Made by a program: the position numbers and the translations under genes. DNA of 64,000 bases. Source: Linepithema humile. Taxonomy: Eukaryota; Arthropoda; Insecta; Hymenoptera; Formicidae. Positions 25,401 through 36,142 of this stretch are shown here, in pieces (within the stretch, counting starts at the first letter, position 1; every line of letters starts with the position of its first letter). The DNA is taken from positions 13,826,001 through 13,890,000 of the forward strand of contig NC_090133.1 of assembly GCF_040581485.1 (NCBI RefSeq), in the 5' to 3' direction. Below the pieces are notes generated by a model. It was not told the origin of the DNA and searched no databases. It worked only from the letters and a program-made list of their open reading frames with translations.

Positions 25401-28056
25401 AGATGGACGATTTATGATAGACGCGAGTGTCGCAATCATCACTAAATTATCACTGAGAATATACTGTGCGGATAATTGATTGAAGTCGCAGCGTGGAGTA
25501 GAAATTAATATCGCATTACGAAATAATTTTCAGTTCATTTTAAGCGAGAAAGTTTTTTCTTTCGACATTTAAAATCTTGTCGATGCAAATCGATAAAATT
25601 TCGCAATACTCTACGCTTTTTCTAAAAGCCAAGGACAAAAATCATTAAAATTTTTTAAATTAAATTTTGCAAACCAGTTTGATTAAAAAAAAGAAAGGAA
25701 AAAAGACGCGAAGAAAATTGTAAGATGTAAATTTTTCGATTTTGGAAAAAAGAGATAGAAAAAGCGTGAAAGGAAGAGTCGATCGATAAAAAATAATTTA
25801 TAATGCCAAGCCGAGTGGCTTACACTTTCGTCACAGATCTCGCTAAGACGAAATAAAGAATGAAGGAACCACAAAAGAAGATGAAAAAAGGATGGTGAAT
25901 CGAGTGAAATAGTTACGGTCCCTTGGTTAGACGCAGATCAAGAAAGGGAAAGAGCAAGACATCGCGCGAGAAGAGAACTGAAGAGAGGTAGGCAAGCGGA
26001 CGAACCGGGGTTCGAGGGACTAAAAAAAACAAAACAAAAAGGTGAACTGATACGGAGGCACTTTAATCGCCTTTCTAACGATCACGTGATCGCGCGGCGT
26101 ACAGGTAATTGCAAGTAAATTCGAATTGTCACGCATTATCACGCTACCTCTGATTGTGAGATATCTGAATACGTGCTTCCGCAGTGGTTCTCAATACGAA
26201 TCCTCAAGCCTGAATTGAACGAATCAGGGCTGTTCCTACGATAAGAAGCGCTAAAATGACGCAAACGCCGACATTTCACATTGATTCACGCACAAGATTT
26301 TTTCACCGCAGGAATCGATGATTAATGGACGCTCGTCAATCGAAGGTCTCGAGTACAATCTCGCGAGTAATTACAATGGCGTTACAATGTGAATATCATG
26401 CGCTTAAGGAAGCACAATTTACTCGTCTCGCTTATGAAACTTGCAGTTTGCAAATTACGATCATTCATCGTTCTTAACGTTTTGAAAAATATCTCATAAA
26501 TCACCATTATATGAAAGTGCGAGTGCGTTTCTGCGCGGCGCCGCGAAGAGGTGAGTCTTGGAATTTCTACCGCGATAAGGAGTCGCGCGGATTCGGCGAC
26601 CTTCGGATCATGCGAACGGAGCGATCACCCTTGTCCCGAATCAAAGAATCTATCGTGCCTCTTAATCCCGCCTCATTCAAGGAAGAAAGAGCACGTCTGT
26701 CAGAAACACGTCGACGGACGTATGGACGATGGACGGACAGACGGGACGGTTACATAACTCCGACAGTAGTAGAGACGAAGGGTCGAAGACCAGGAGGAAG
26801 GAGGGGTATTGTGCTTCCCGCGGTACATAAGAGACGACGCTTAGAAAGTGAGGAGGGAGGGAGAGTTTGGATTTGGAAATTTAGTACATAGACAGTAAAT
26901 GGGATATCATGTTCAGTCTAAGGCTTAAGGACTTTTGTTTGGCGTGGGAGGCTGCCGCGCGCTGCCCGACGTCCTTCTTCCCCTCCCTCTTCAATCACTC
27001 CTTGCTTCTCTCCCCCCCCCCTTCTCTTCTCTACGCTCCTGTGCTCCGATTGCGATCCGGCTGAACTCTAGGCTCAACCTGCTCCATTCATCGACAGTTT
27101 TTATTTTCATTTCAATTCATTTGCCCGTCGCGCTTAACGCTACTTTATGAAAACATCGCTAATCGCTGACGAAAACGTATTGCCTCGTGAAGGGTGAGCG
27201 AAAGAATTGTAATACATTGTGCGGACTATTGTAAAAGTGAATTGAGTCAAAAATCTTGAACAATTGAATTTATCACTTATTTTGTATTACATCGATTTGC
27301 ATTATAATAACAATGTGGAGACGTTTTTGAGAAAAATGGAAAATTGAAGCGCTTAACGGCGTAATATTCTGTTATTAAATACAATTCAATTTATATTTAT
27401 TTTGACAGTGATCTAATCACTTGCTTTCTTAAACTGTTATTTTATAAAGGAAAAGATACTTATTCTTCCGTTGTGTTATTAAATGTCGATTTAAGCAAAA
27501 AAATTGTATAATAATATAAAAGGATATTATAAATACTTTAAAGTTCTCAAGATTTTAGAAATTGGAAATTCTACTATAAAAAAAAAAAAAAAAAGAAAAC
27601 TAAAATATTGGTAAAAATTAATGACACATAATTATAGTGTAAATGGATGCATTTGTTTTTAATTTGTTTTTTGAAAGTCACTTAAGATTTTGAAAACGAT
27701 CAGTTGAGATATCAAAAAACATATTTTTTAACAGACTACTCGTAAAATTTTACAATTTTACGGGAAAGATTTACTTTAAAAGAAGAAGTGTTTTGTGGAA
27801 AATATTTTGTAACATAATAAAAAAACATTTTTTAATATATACAAACGCAAAAGTCAAAATATCTCGAAAGAAAACTAAAAAGATGCTTAATGCAATTTTA
27901 TTTCTCAAGAAACTTCTAAATGAATTTGATTATGCAACAATCTCCTTTTACTCATTGGAATACATAATAATAAAATCCAACAAATAATTATCGACGGGTT
28001 AATGTATACGACAAGGATCTTTTATCGATTTCTTTTTTTGTCGAAGACCAATCGTC
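25401..28056. other. Intronic DNA; no gene seen
   Basis: Mixed sequence to 27150, including a purine-rich patch at 26700-26880 and a CGATCACGTGATCG palindrome near 26088 with an E-box core. 27150-28010 is strongly AT-rich and has an A17 run near 27578. Confidence 0.5.
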
Positions 28057-28094
28057 CTGTGCGTATCACAAAGTCGGGTTTGTGATACGCACAG
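28057..28094. repeat. Perfect 16-bp hairpin
   Basis: The arm CTGTGCGTATCACAAA, a loop GTCGGG and the exact complement of the arm. This is a long perfect stem for non-AT-rich sequence and is not part of any recognised element. Confidence 0.9.
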
Positions 28095-29839
28095 TGGCAC
28101 ACGGCGATATGCATCTTATCGAATCGCATTATAACGAAGAAGACATCACGATTACCTGCTACCTTCAATCTACGGTCTCGTCAATTAAATCCGATTACCG
28201 AGCGTAGATACGCAGATAACAGTGTACGCCGCGGCATTACTCGATCCGGTTACTTCATTACGCTCGCGACGAGCGCAACCTTGAGAAGACTCTCACGAAT
28301 TTCGATCGGCGTTAGATCTAAGCCGATGTTTTTGAGACGGACGAGCCGGGACGGCGCGTTTCTTCGCGTCTTCTTCCGATTCCCCTGCGTTTCTGGTCCA
28401 TCCAACTACTACTAGCCGGTGGAGGGGCACGCTGCCCACAAAGAGGCATCAAAAAAATTGAGTGGAAAAAATGACGGGCCTCTCGCTACCGTGGTGCGTG
28501 ATCAGGTGAGGCCCCTTACCGATGTGCACGCACACGGCGCCGTTCTCTCAATAATGTCCGCGCGCGAGCGCGTTCGTACACCTTTTCAATCCCGTGCGAG
28601 TGCCTCGAGACGAGCGAGAGAGAAAGAGAGAGAGAAAAAGAGTGAGGTGGAGGAAAGAGAAAGCGAGACGGGAGTCGCGGCTACCGCGAGAACGAAGAAT
28701 GGACCTTGCACGGCTGTATATACTCCTTGCGAAATCGTCTCTCGGATGTCCCTCATAGCACAATATCACGTTCGCAACATTATTTTTCAGGAAGCACGAA
28801 AAGGAATAAGCAGATTTGTGAGCGATGCGCGTGTATATAAAAGAATTGGGCGTTTGAGAAGATAAATTTATATATATCGAGGTTAAAAAAGAACAAAGAA
28901 AACGCCGAGCCACCGTTTAGTTTGAAAAGGAGAGACGGAAAGGGAATTTGACTCATCTCGTAAAAGCGTTGAAAGATTCGCAAAAAAAAAAAAAAAAAAT
29001 AATAAATGTAATATTCGATCAATTTGGTGAAATCTATTTATTGATTTGCGCGCAAACTCGTTTCCAGATTGCAAATTTTGTCTTGTATCGCGGATAAAAG
29101 TTTGCCGAAGCGATTGCAGCCAAGTTCCAGGATCGATGCCTAGATCCACGGGCAATATTATTCCGCGAATAATTTCCGCGGCGCGGTTAACTAGATCCGT
29201 GTTGCGGTTTTCCGGCGTTCAGAAAGCGGACGGGGGATGGAGAGGACGGCGCGTCACGAAGCTTGGCCTCAGATATCGATCGGCCCAAGTGGACGATGAT
29301 GATGCCCGGCCGAAGAGCACGCGGCAAATTGAAGGAAATACCGTGGACAAGGAGGGAGAGGAACTAGATGAAGAGAACCCACGTAGAGGAGTTGCGTGAA
29401 CGCAACGACGCGGCCAGCGACGAAGAGAATGAACGGGATGAACGAGGAGGAGGAGGAGCGAGAAGGGGTGAGAGGGAGAAGGAAGATCGAGGAAGATCAC
29501 GAGCACGGGCGGAGACGCGAGAGGTGAGGAAGAGCGCGCTACGTCGAGGTGCTCGAACCGCTGAGGTGAAACGAAATGTTAATGGAAGGAAGAGCGGTTG
29601 GGCATCGATGGATGAAGAAGCAGAAAGACATTGACGATGGAAGATGAAGCACGACGAAACAACATCGTCGTGCGAGCGCGAATCGCCGCGCGCCACCGCG
29701 AAGGTGTAACGTGTGAAAGGAAAAAGGAAGGACGGGACAACGAACGAAAACCGCTAATTTCGCCACCGTGATGGCTGTGAAATTGCTGACGGGAAGTCAA
29801 TAAGTGAGATATACCTAGTAGAGAAGTCGAACTGACGAG

Positions 29840-29840
<1 letters not shown>

Positions 29841-29889
<49 letters not shown>
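29841..29889. repeat. (GA)n microsatellite
   Basis: About 24 uninterrupted GA units. Confidence 0.97.
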
Positions 29890-29891
<2 letters not shown>

Positions 29892-29936
29892 CGACGAGTG
29901 ACTTTGATAAGACAAATATATGTGAATATATGTGTA

Positions 29937-29979
29937 CATATATAATACATATATATATATATATATTTATATATATGTT
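29937..29979. repeat. (TA)n-rich repeat
   Basis: Imperfect TA repeat with ATACAT and TTTAT interruptions. Confidence 0.9.
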
Positions 29980-30482
29980 ATGTAATACATCGAAAGATGC
30001 GGACTCGAGAAGGTAACGAAAGAGAAACGGGCCGAGATACGGGTAATCCGATTCGACGAAAGAAAGCGGAGCACCGGTGGCACGCACCTACGAAGCGAAG
30101 AAGGATAGCGCCGGTCGGGAAGAAGCACCGCGTGGAAGCTTAATGAAAGGAAGAAGAGAGACCGAGAGACGCGATGATAAAGGAAGCAGCGCGGGACATT
30201 AGCGGCGAAGGAAAGAGGGTTACCGAGAAGAACCAACTTGACGTCGGACGGAGAAGGACGAAGCGTGCGCGCGCGCGGCCGGAATGGAGAGAAGAGGAGC
30301 AAAGTAAGGGGTTTACGCGGAAAGGAAGACGCGGTGAGGGAGGGGAGGATTGAGGCAGGATGCTGTGCCGTCACGGTACACTAGCCTCCGGACTTGAATC
30401 CCGAGCCCTCCGGCCACGGAGGTGCATAGCTTCATTCAGGAGGCGGTCATCTTTTTCGTTTTCTCTCCTCTCCCTCCCCCCT

Positions 30483-30483
<1 letters not shown>

Positions 30484-30520
<37 letters not shown>
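30484..30520. repeat. (CT)n microsatellite
   Basis: CT units with one G interruption, preceded by CCCTCCCT blocks. Confidence 0.95.
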
Positions 30521-31537
30521 TTATACCCTCTTCGTTCTCGTCTTATTTCCCCCCCGTGACCGCGCGTCAGTACGCCGCGAGATCGTGTATTCCCCCGTTG
30601 GTGGAATGTTCGATAAGGAGAAACGGTAGCCGCGCGGCAACCGGGACGACGTAAAGCATCGTAAAGCGACAACGAGGTAGACGCGTTGGATTAAAGGACG
30701 AGATCGGTGGAGCGCGACAGGCAATCGCGATATCGCGAGCTTCAAGTCCGTGACTCCGATTTCGAGTCGCGTCGCAATCCAAACGGCACACATTTGAATC
30801 CGCAGAGCCGAGCGTAATCTCTTTGATCATTATGATTAAATCACGGTCAAAGTTCCGACTTGAAAAATAATCGCCCGCTTCCGTACTCGGGCCCTCCGTT
30901 CTCAGAGACGAACAAGTTTTCGTTCGTCGGTTTCGTACAAGGAATGTCGAAAGTTCGGTCCACAGCGAGATGACCGACGGGGAGAGACTCGGCACTCGCG
31001 GAGCGACAACGAACTCGATTAATCGTAGAAGACATTAGTGAAACGAGCGTGACAGCACCGTTGCGCGAGATGAAGCATAATTCCGCTTCCCCTGCTTTAT
31101 GGGGGCGTGGTGATTGCGGCAATTTATGAATTCTTGAATTTTTAACCTCCCACCCCGAATTAAATTTGTATCCTCCCCCTCTCCGACTCGCTCCACTTTT
31201 CTTCACAAACGTTGCAGCATTCGACCGGTGTTAACTAATCAACAATGCTGCCTGTACTCACTTGCGTGTAAAAAATATACATACGACGGAGAAAAGATTT
31301 AAATAATATTCAGAAATTACACCCCAACAAATTTATAATTATTATAATTATTAATGTAACATTTCTACAATAACATTCCATAATTCTTGTTTCATCTTCT
31401 TGAATTGTGACTCAATTAGAACTGTAGCTATGGAGATGTTGCTGTTCTAATTACATCACATAATTATCTTTGTATCTATATTTTCTATCGACTTCCATCG
31501 TTATGTAATATCGCTTTGAGCAATTCTATTCCGCCGC

Positions 31538-31538
<1 letters not shown>

Positions 31539-31580
<42 letters not shown>

Positions 31581-31609
31581 CGCGTGTGTGTGTGTGTGTT
31601 GTATGTGTG
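31539..31609. repeat. (GT)n / (GC) compound microsatellite
   Basis: GT repeats interrupted twice by GCGCGC-type units. An alternating purine-pyrimidine tract of about 70 bp. Confidence 0.95.
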
Positions 31610-34399
31610 ATGAATCAATACTGATATTATCAGAAGAAATAAAATCTTTTAGTGTGCTTTTTGTTATAAAAATCATTTGCCTAATTTACAGTTTCTCGTT
31701 TTTGTATTCTTTTTCCGTTGACCGCACTTTTCTTCTCGCCCTTTTCTCGCTTACTCTCTTTTTTTTCGACGGCCTCACTCTTCGAAAGGATATCCGATAA
31801 AGCAAAACGATTATAACGAGAAATTACTACCTTGTAACGTGCCGCGCGGAGGCCGATTAATCGCGGGGAATCTGCTGGTACCGTTGCACAAAATCTGTGT
31901 AATTTGTAAACTTTTTTACTAGCCGCAAATGTGTAATTTGATTCGGTTTAATCTCCGTCTGGCCGACATGCTCCGACGCGACGCAACCGGGACCGTCAAC
32001 GAGTAATTATTGTACTGTGTAGGGGAAAGCGAGAATAAACGTAACAATCTTTAGATCCAATCAGTTTTTATAAAGACAGAAATAAGGATTACTCGTTCCC
32101 TTTTCATTTTTTATTTATTAATTTTTGTTTCCTGTAAAATCCGAAATCGCGCTCGGGGCAACGAATTCAACTATTGAAATATTTATTAAAGCACGGCTCG
32201 TTAAAAAATACATTAGCAATGACACTTGCAATATACATAACCGTATCAAAGAGACAAATATAACAAACAATTTTTTTTATAATATTTATCGCAATATGCA
32301 AAAAAAAATGGTGATATTTAAAGGTGCTTTAGAAAAATTTATTCGATTTTCACGTATCTATAATGTAAATATTACGAAAAATAATTTGGCTTGCAATAAA
32401 ATGGTGCTCACAAACCCGAAAAATTTGCTACGCACGCTTGATTTTCGTTTTTTTTTTTTCATTTTCGCTTTGACTTTAACTAAATAATTGTTCCGGGCGC
32501 TTTCGTTACATTTAAATATAGCTGTGCATGACGGTGTGAGTAACAGATCATTTCAGGCGGCAATAAAGGCAATGTTATAATTATACCGCGTTATCGTGTA
32601 ACGCGTCTCTAATATTGAACGCTCTAATATCGAACGGCCGAAAGTGACGAGCGAGTGGATCGCGTCGCGTACATACGTGTTATCGTTTTACGAGCGAGCG
32701 TCGTCGACCGATGATAAGGCTGCCGAACGATTAGAAGAGTCGGTCCGATCAGCCATTTAATGGCGGAAGCGACTTTAACGGTTGTGAGACTTAGATTTGC
32801 TCGTTTACGTATCGCGCTCATTAGCGGACCGCCGTTGATCGGTCCGTCTATCTTAACGATTATCCTGCCGCCGCTTCTGTCGTCCCTCCTTTCGCGCGCT
32901 CTCTCTTAGGAGAACACAACCTAACGGAATAAATCAGCTGGCGTAAAAAGAATTCCTCATTGAGATATTTCAGGTAAGCAAGGACAAGCGGAGATTGCGC
33001 GGCATCTCCCGATCTCCACGACAAATTGGCTCTCTTCGTGTCGCATTGTATCTAACGCGGCAAATCTGTAAGTGCAATAACTGGTTTTAATCGCCGCTTG
33101 CTCGTGTTTCGCTCTTGTTTTTCCGCGCAGCGCGTAAATGAAAGAAGGGGGGTGGGGGGAGGGGGGGAGATAGAAGCGCCGGCGCGCGATGCCGGCGCGC
33201 TTCGTCGCTGGCCTCCGCTGTATGATAATCTGCCCTATTCTATAAACATTCAGTGAATATCGTTAAATTTTAACGATCTTACGGAATGTCGTGTGTCGTG
33301 TCCTTCGAACCTGCCCCTCTCTCTTTTTCTCTCTCTTTCTTTCACTCTGGTTCGCCGTCCTTTTCCACGACACGCTGCTGATAATTATCGCGGAAAGTAC
33401 GGAAAGCCGTAAACTTTAACGATTGTCTCTAAACAGCTCGTAAAATGCGCGTCGACGAATTTGCGAAACTGAAATCCATCATCGCGGAGATATAAATCGC
33501 CGTGCGAAACGCACGCGACCGACGGCCACAGGTGATTTACCGGCGAGGAGGCAAGAAATTTTCTAGAGGTCAGGTTTCTCTGTCCTTTCAAATCCGTGGC
33601 GCGCGCACCGAAAATCTTAAAGCCGCGTGCACTGCATTTTTGATAAAAGTTTTCAAGAATTCCCTTTTAACCACCCGAACGAACATTAATGATAAAGCGA
33701 TATCCCGCGGTCACGAGATAAAGGTGTCTTTGCGTTGAGGAAACACCGATGAAATATGAAAGTTGGAAAAATCTATAGACTCCGAAAATGGTATCAATTT
33801 GTCACAGCCTCTGACTATTTTAGCCCATTGTTCGAGAGATCTCCCGGCTTCAAAATATTTTCTCAATCTTACAACAAGCATAGCGTATCGCAATTATTTA
33901 AATCACATTTTCGTTGGCAATCTTATTTATTTACAAGACCTTACGGTATTCCAAAAATTTTTTATTAATAATTGAATATTTAATTCGTACATCTATACTC
34001 TTCAGGGTTGAAAAGCACTTTTTGTCGATCGATTTTGCAGCGCATTTTGTTACGTTAAAATCGAGCGATATACGATAAAATAATTCAAATTGTAACGATG
34101 CCACGGTGTCGTTTTGTAATGCCGTTGAAATTTTGTGTATCGTTAATATCCTACTCGGAAGAGTACTGTTATCTTTTTCTTGTTTCAGGCAGTTTCTTAA
34201 CGGGAATTCCACTGCTGTTATATAAGTAAAGGAATAATAATAATAAAAGGCGAAAAGGTCAATCTTCTCTTAAAATATTCGACACATTCGACGGCTCATT
34301 CAACAAAGGTTAAAGTGGCACTAAAATTCTAAAAGAAAATAACCATAGCGAGAACAATATAACTACCCCTTATAGAAAAAAGGTTTTTCTCATTTCCGC

Positions 34400-34972
34400 C
34401 AGTGACGCACTCAATATTATCATAATATTTTTCGGAGGGGGGGGGGGGTTTAACATTCAAACACACAAAATGAAACAGTATGACCAAAAGTCAAGATAAT
34501 TTTATACTGCACACTAAAAAATATAAAAATGTTACATCGTTTAATAAAAAAATACAATTAATTTTTATAGTAGCATAATTATAAATTGATATCGAGTTTT
34601 CTTGGTTTTTCTTAAATAATCAGATTAACTGGATTGCTTAAATAATCAGAAATTTTGTCTATATATTGTATACGAATGAGTATATGAATATCCTGATATT
34701 CACAATATGAATATCTTAAAATAGATATTATATACATTCGAACAGCAGTACAGCTGGAGAAGGTATCATAATTATTTGTGTGCAAGGATATTGGCGTGAA
34801 TTTTGAATTATTAAAATTGTGACTTAATAACAGACAAAAAATACTTGAACACATTTTATTTAACTACAGATTTTTTATTCTTTGCTGTTAAGTTAATAAA
34901 AAAATAAGGTATATTAATTAAATTTTGAGGGGGGGGAGGGGAGTTAACCCCCCTCCCAAGGGTGCGCCACTG
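34400..34972. mobile_element. Non-autonomous hAT-type DNA transposon (MITE)
   Basis: The left end is CAGTGACGCAC at 34400 and the right end, read inward on the minus strand from 34972, is CAGTGGCGCAC. Both are followed by a run of G and then TTAAC. The flanks are an 8-bp target duplication with two mismatches: ATTTCCGC at 34392-34399 and ACTCCCGC at 34973-34980. CAGTGGCG-type ends with 8-bp duplications are characteristic of the hAT superfamily. In the left end a 23-bp AT-rich segment (34411-34433) interrupts the terminal repeat between GCAC and the G-run. The interior of about 500 bp is AT-rich and encodes no transposase, so it would depend on an autonomous relative. Confidence 0.75.
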
Positions 34973-35966
34973 ACTCCCGCTATTGCCTGCTAGAAGCATA
35001 TGCAAAATTAGAGTAGAAAAAGAAAAATGAAATACAATAGGGAATTAATTGCTGGTTTTAGTACTTGACAGAGTTGCTGCACGTGGAGGCGGAATATTGA
35101 CAGAAACACGTAAAAGATTTCTATCTCACAATCAGTGTCATCTTTTAAAACTATTCATTAGCATCTTAGTCACGTTTATAAGTGAGCGATGATAAAATCT
35201 TAACGTGCTGTGAAGATTGCGTGTAACGTGATAAAATGCTTTATCCCGATCTTAATACGAACGACGAAAATTGCATCCACAATTTTCATACTCGGACAAA
35301 TAATGAATTTCACGCTCATCAATTGCACTTATCGATTCTCGGAAGCTGACTGTTGCGAAAAGAAATCAGAGATCCGCAAAAACAAATCCACAAGATGGAA
35401 GAAACGTGAGATTGGTGAACTTGAACTTCTCTTACAAAATGCATGTGAATTGAGTCGTAAACCAAATACAATAACAATTTAAAAAACCCTTTTCTATCGC
35501 AATGGTGAACCTAACGGGGCTGTAACGGGACTATTGTTTTACAAAGAAAAAAAAGGTTTTGTAATATAAATAACAGCTAAAAATCTTTTTAGCCCTTGCT
35601 CTGTGGGAAAATGGGCCCATTTAAAAATGGACAATTGGTATGTACATAATTCGTGTTGCTACCGTGCATTTCTAAGATCAATAAGCAATATAGTTCTAAA
35701 AATTGTACGGTCACAAAACACAAAACGAATGGAAAGAAAGGAAAACGAAGCCGTAAAAAGATAAAAGAATGCATTCTTATTGTCGCCTTTTAGAGAAGGA
35801 TTATTCAACGGGTCGCGTGACCAGGACTTCTTTATTGTATTACACACACGCGGTGAACATTGCGCCTGCTGAGAGATAATGTGACGCAAATGATACAGAT
35901 GCCTCGTGTCAATCGAGCGTATCGGCGCCGCTAAATAATCACAGAATATGACGACACTGAACTTAC
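34973..35966. other. Intronic DNA just downstream of exon C
   Basis: AT-rich intron sequence. Frames at 35210-35482 on the plus strand and 35659-35985 on the minus strand have no family resemblance, and the latter only runs out of the exon C donor. No exon was recognised. Confidence 0.55.
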
Positions 35967-36142
35967 CTGCGGACACATCTTGCACTGGTACTTCCTCGGC
36001 GGATGCGAATGGGGCCCACCGAGATGAGAATTAAGATGCGACGGATGAGAGGGTTTGACGGTGAGAGGCTGAGGAACCACTAGAAGACTGGCGGGTGGGC
36101 TTCCGCTACTCGAACCACCGGCGCCACGATACTGTTCATCAC
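35967..36142 (-). CDS. rn: Exon C of rotund-like gene: Ser/Pro/His-rich linker and start of C2H2 finger 1
   Basis: A 176-nt minus-strand exon between acceptor GATTGCAG| and donor CCGCAG|GTAAGT. It gives 58 full codons after completing the split glycine. Residues 1-30 are a Gly/Ser/Pro-rich stretch with LLVVPQPLTVKP. Residues 31-48 are His/Ser/Pro-rich (HPSHLNSHLGGPHSHPP). The exon ends RKYQCKMCPQ, which carries the aromatic residue and C-x2-C pair that open a C2H2 zinc finger; the histidines must come from the next exon. This finger start resembles the rotund/squeeze branch of the ZNF384/LIN-29 family of DNA-binding transcription factors. No finger-encoding exon was found elsewhere in the window, so the rest probably lies left of position 1. 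The exon structure is seen directly; assignment to rotund rather than squeeze or another relative is from memory of the family and is not certain. Confidence 0.85.

Larger units (their letters stand above)
28095..34399. other. Intronic DNA with purine/pyrimidine tracts; no gene seen
   Basis: 28260-28720 and 29160-31200 are CpG- and purine-rich with long GA tracts. 31200-32600 is AT-rich with a GT repeat. 32600-33700 is CpG-rich, including a near-palindromic CGCCGGC/GCCGGCG cluster around 33175-33210 and a G-run at 33148-33166. 33700-34399 is AT-rich. Reading frames are simple-sequence artefacts or short. Confidence 0.5.

Noticed and set aside
30385..30420. Sequence resembling a tRNA B box on the minus strand
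   Set aside because: It lacks the invariant GGTTCRANNCC pattern, and no A box or cloverleaf can be drawn around it.
32960..32985. Plus-strand TTTCAG|GTAAGC (zero-length exon type)
   Set aside because: It is on the strand opposite to the gene, and no plus-strand gene was found to use it.
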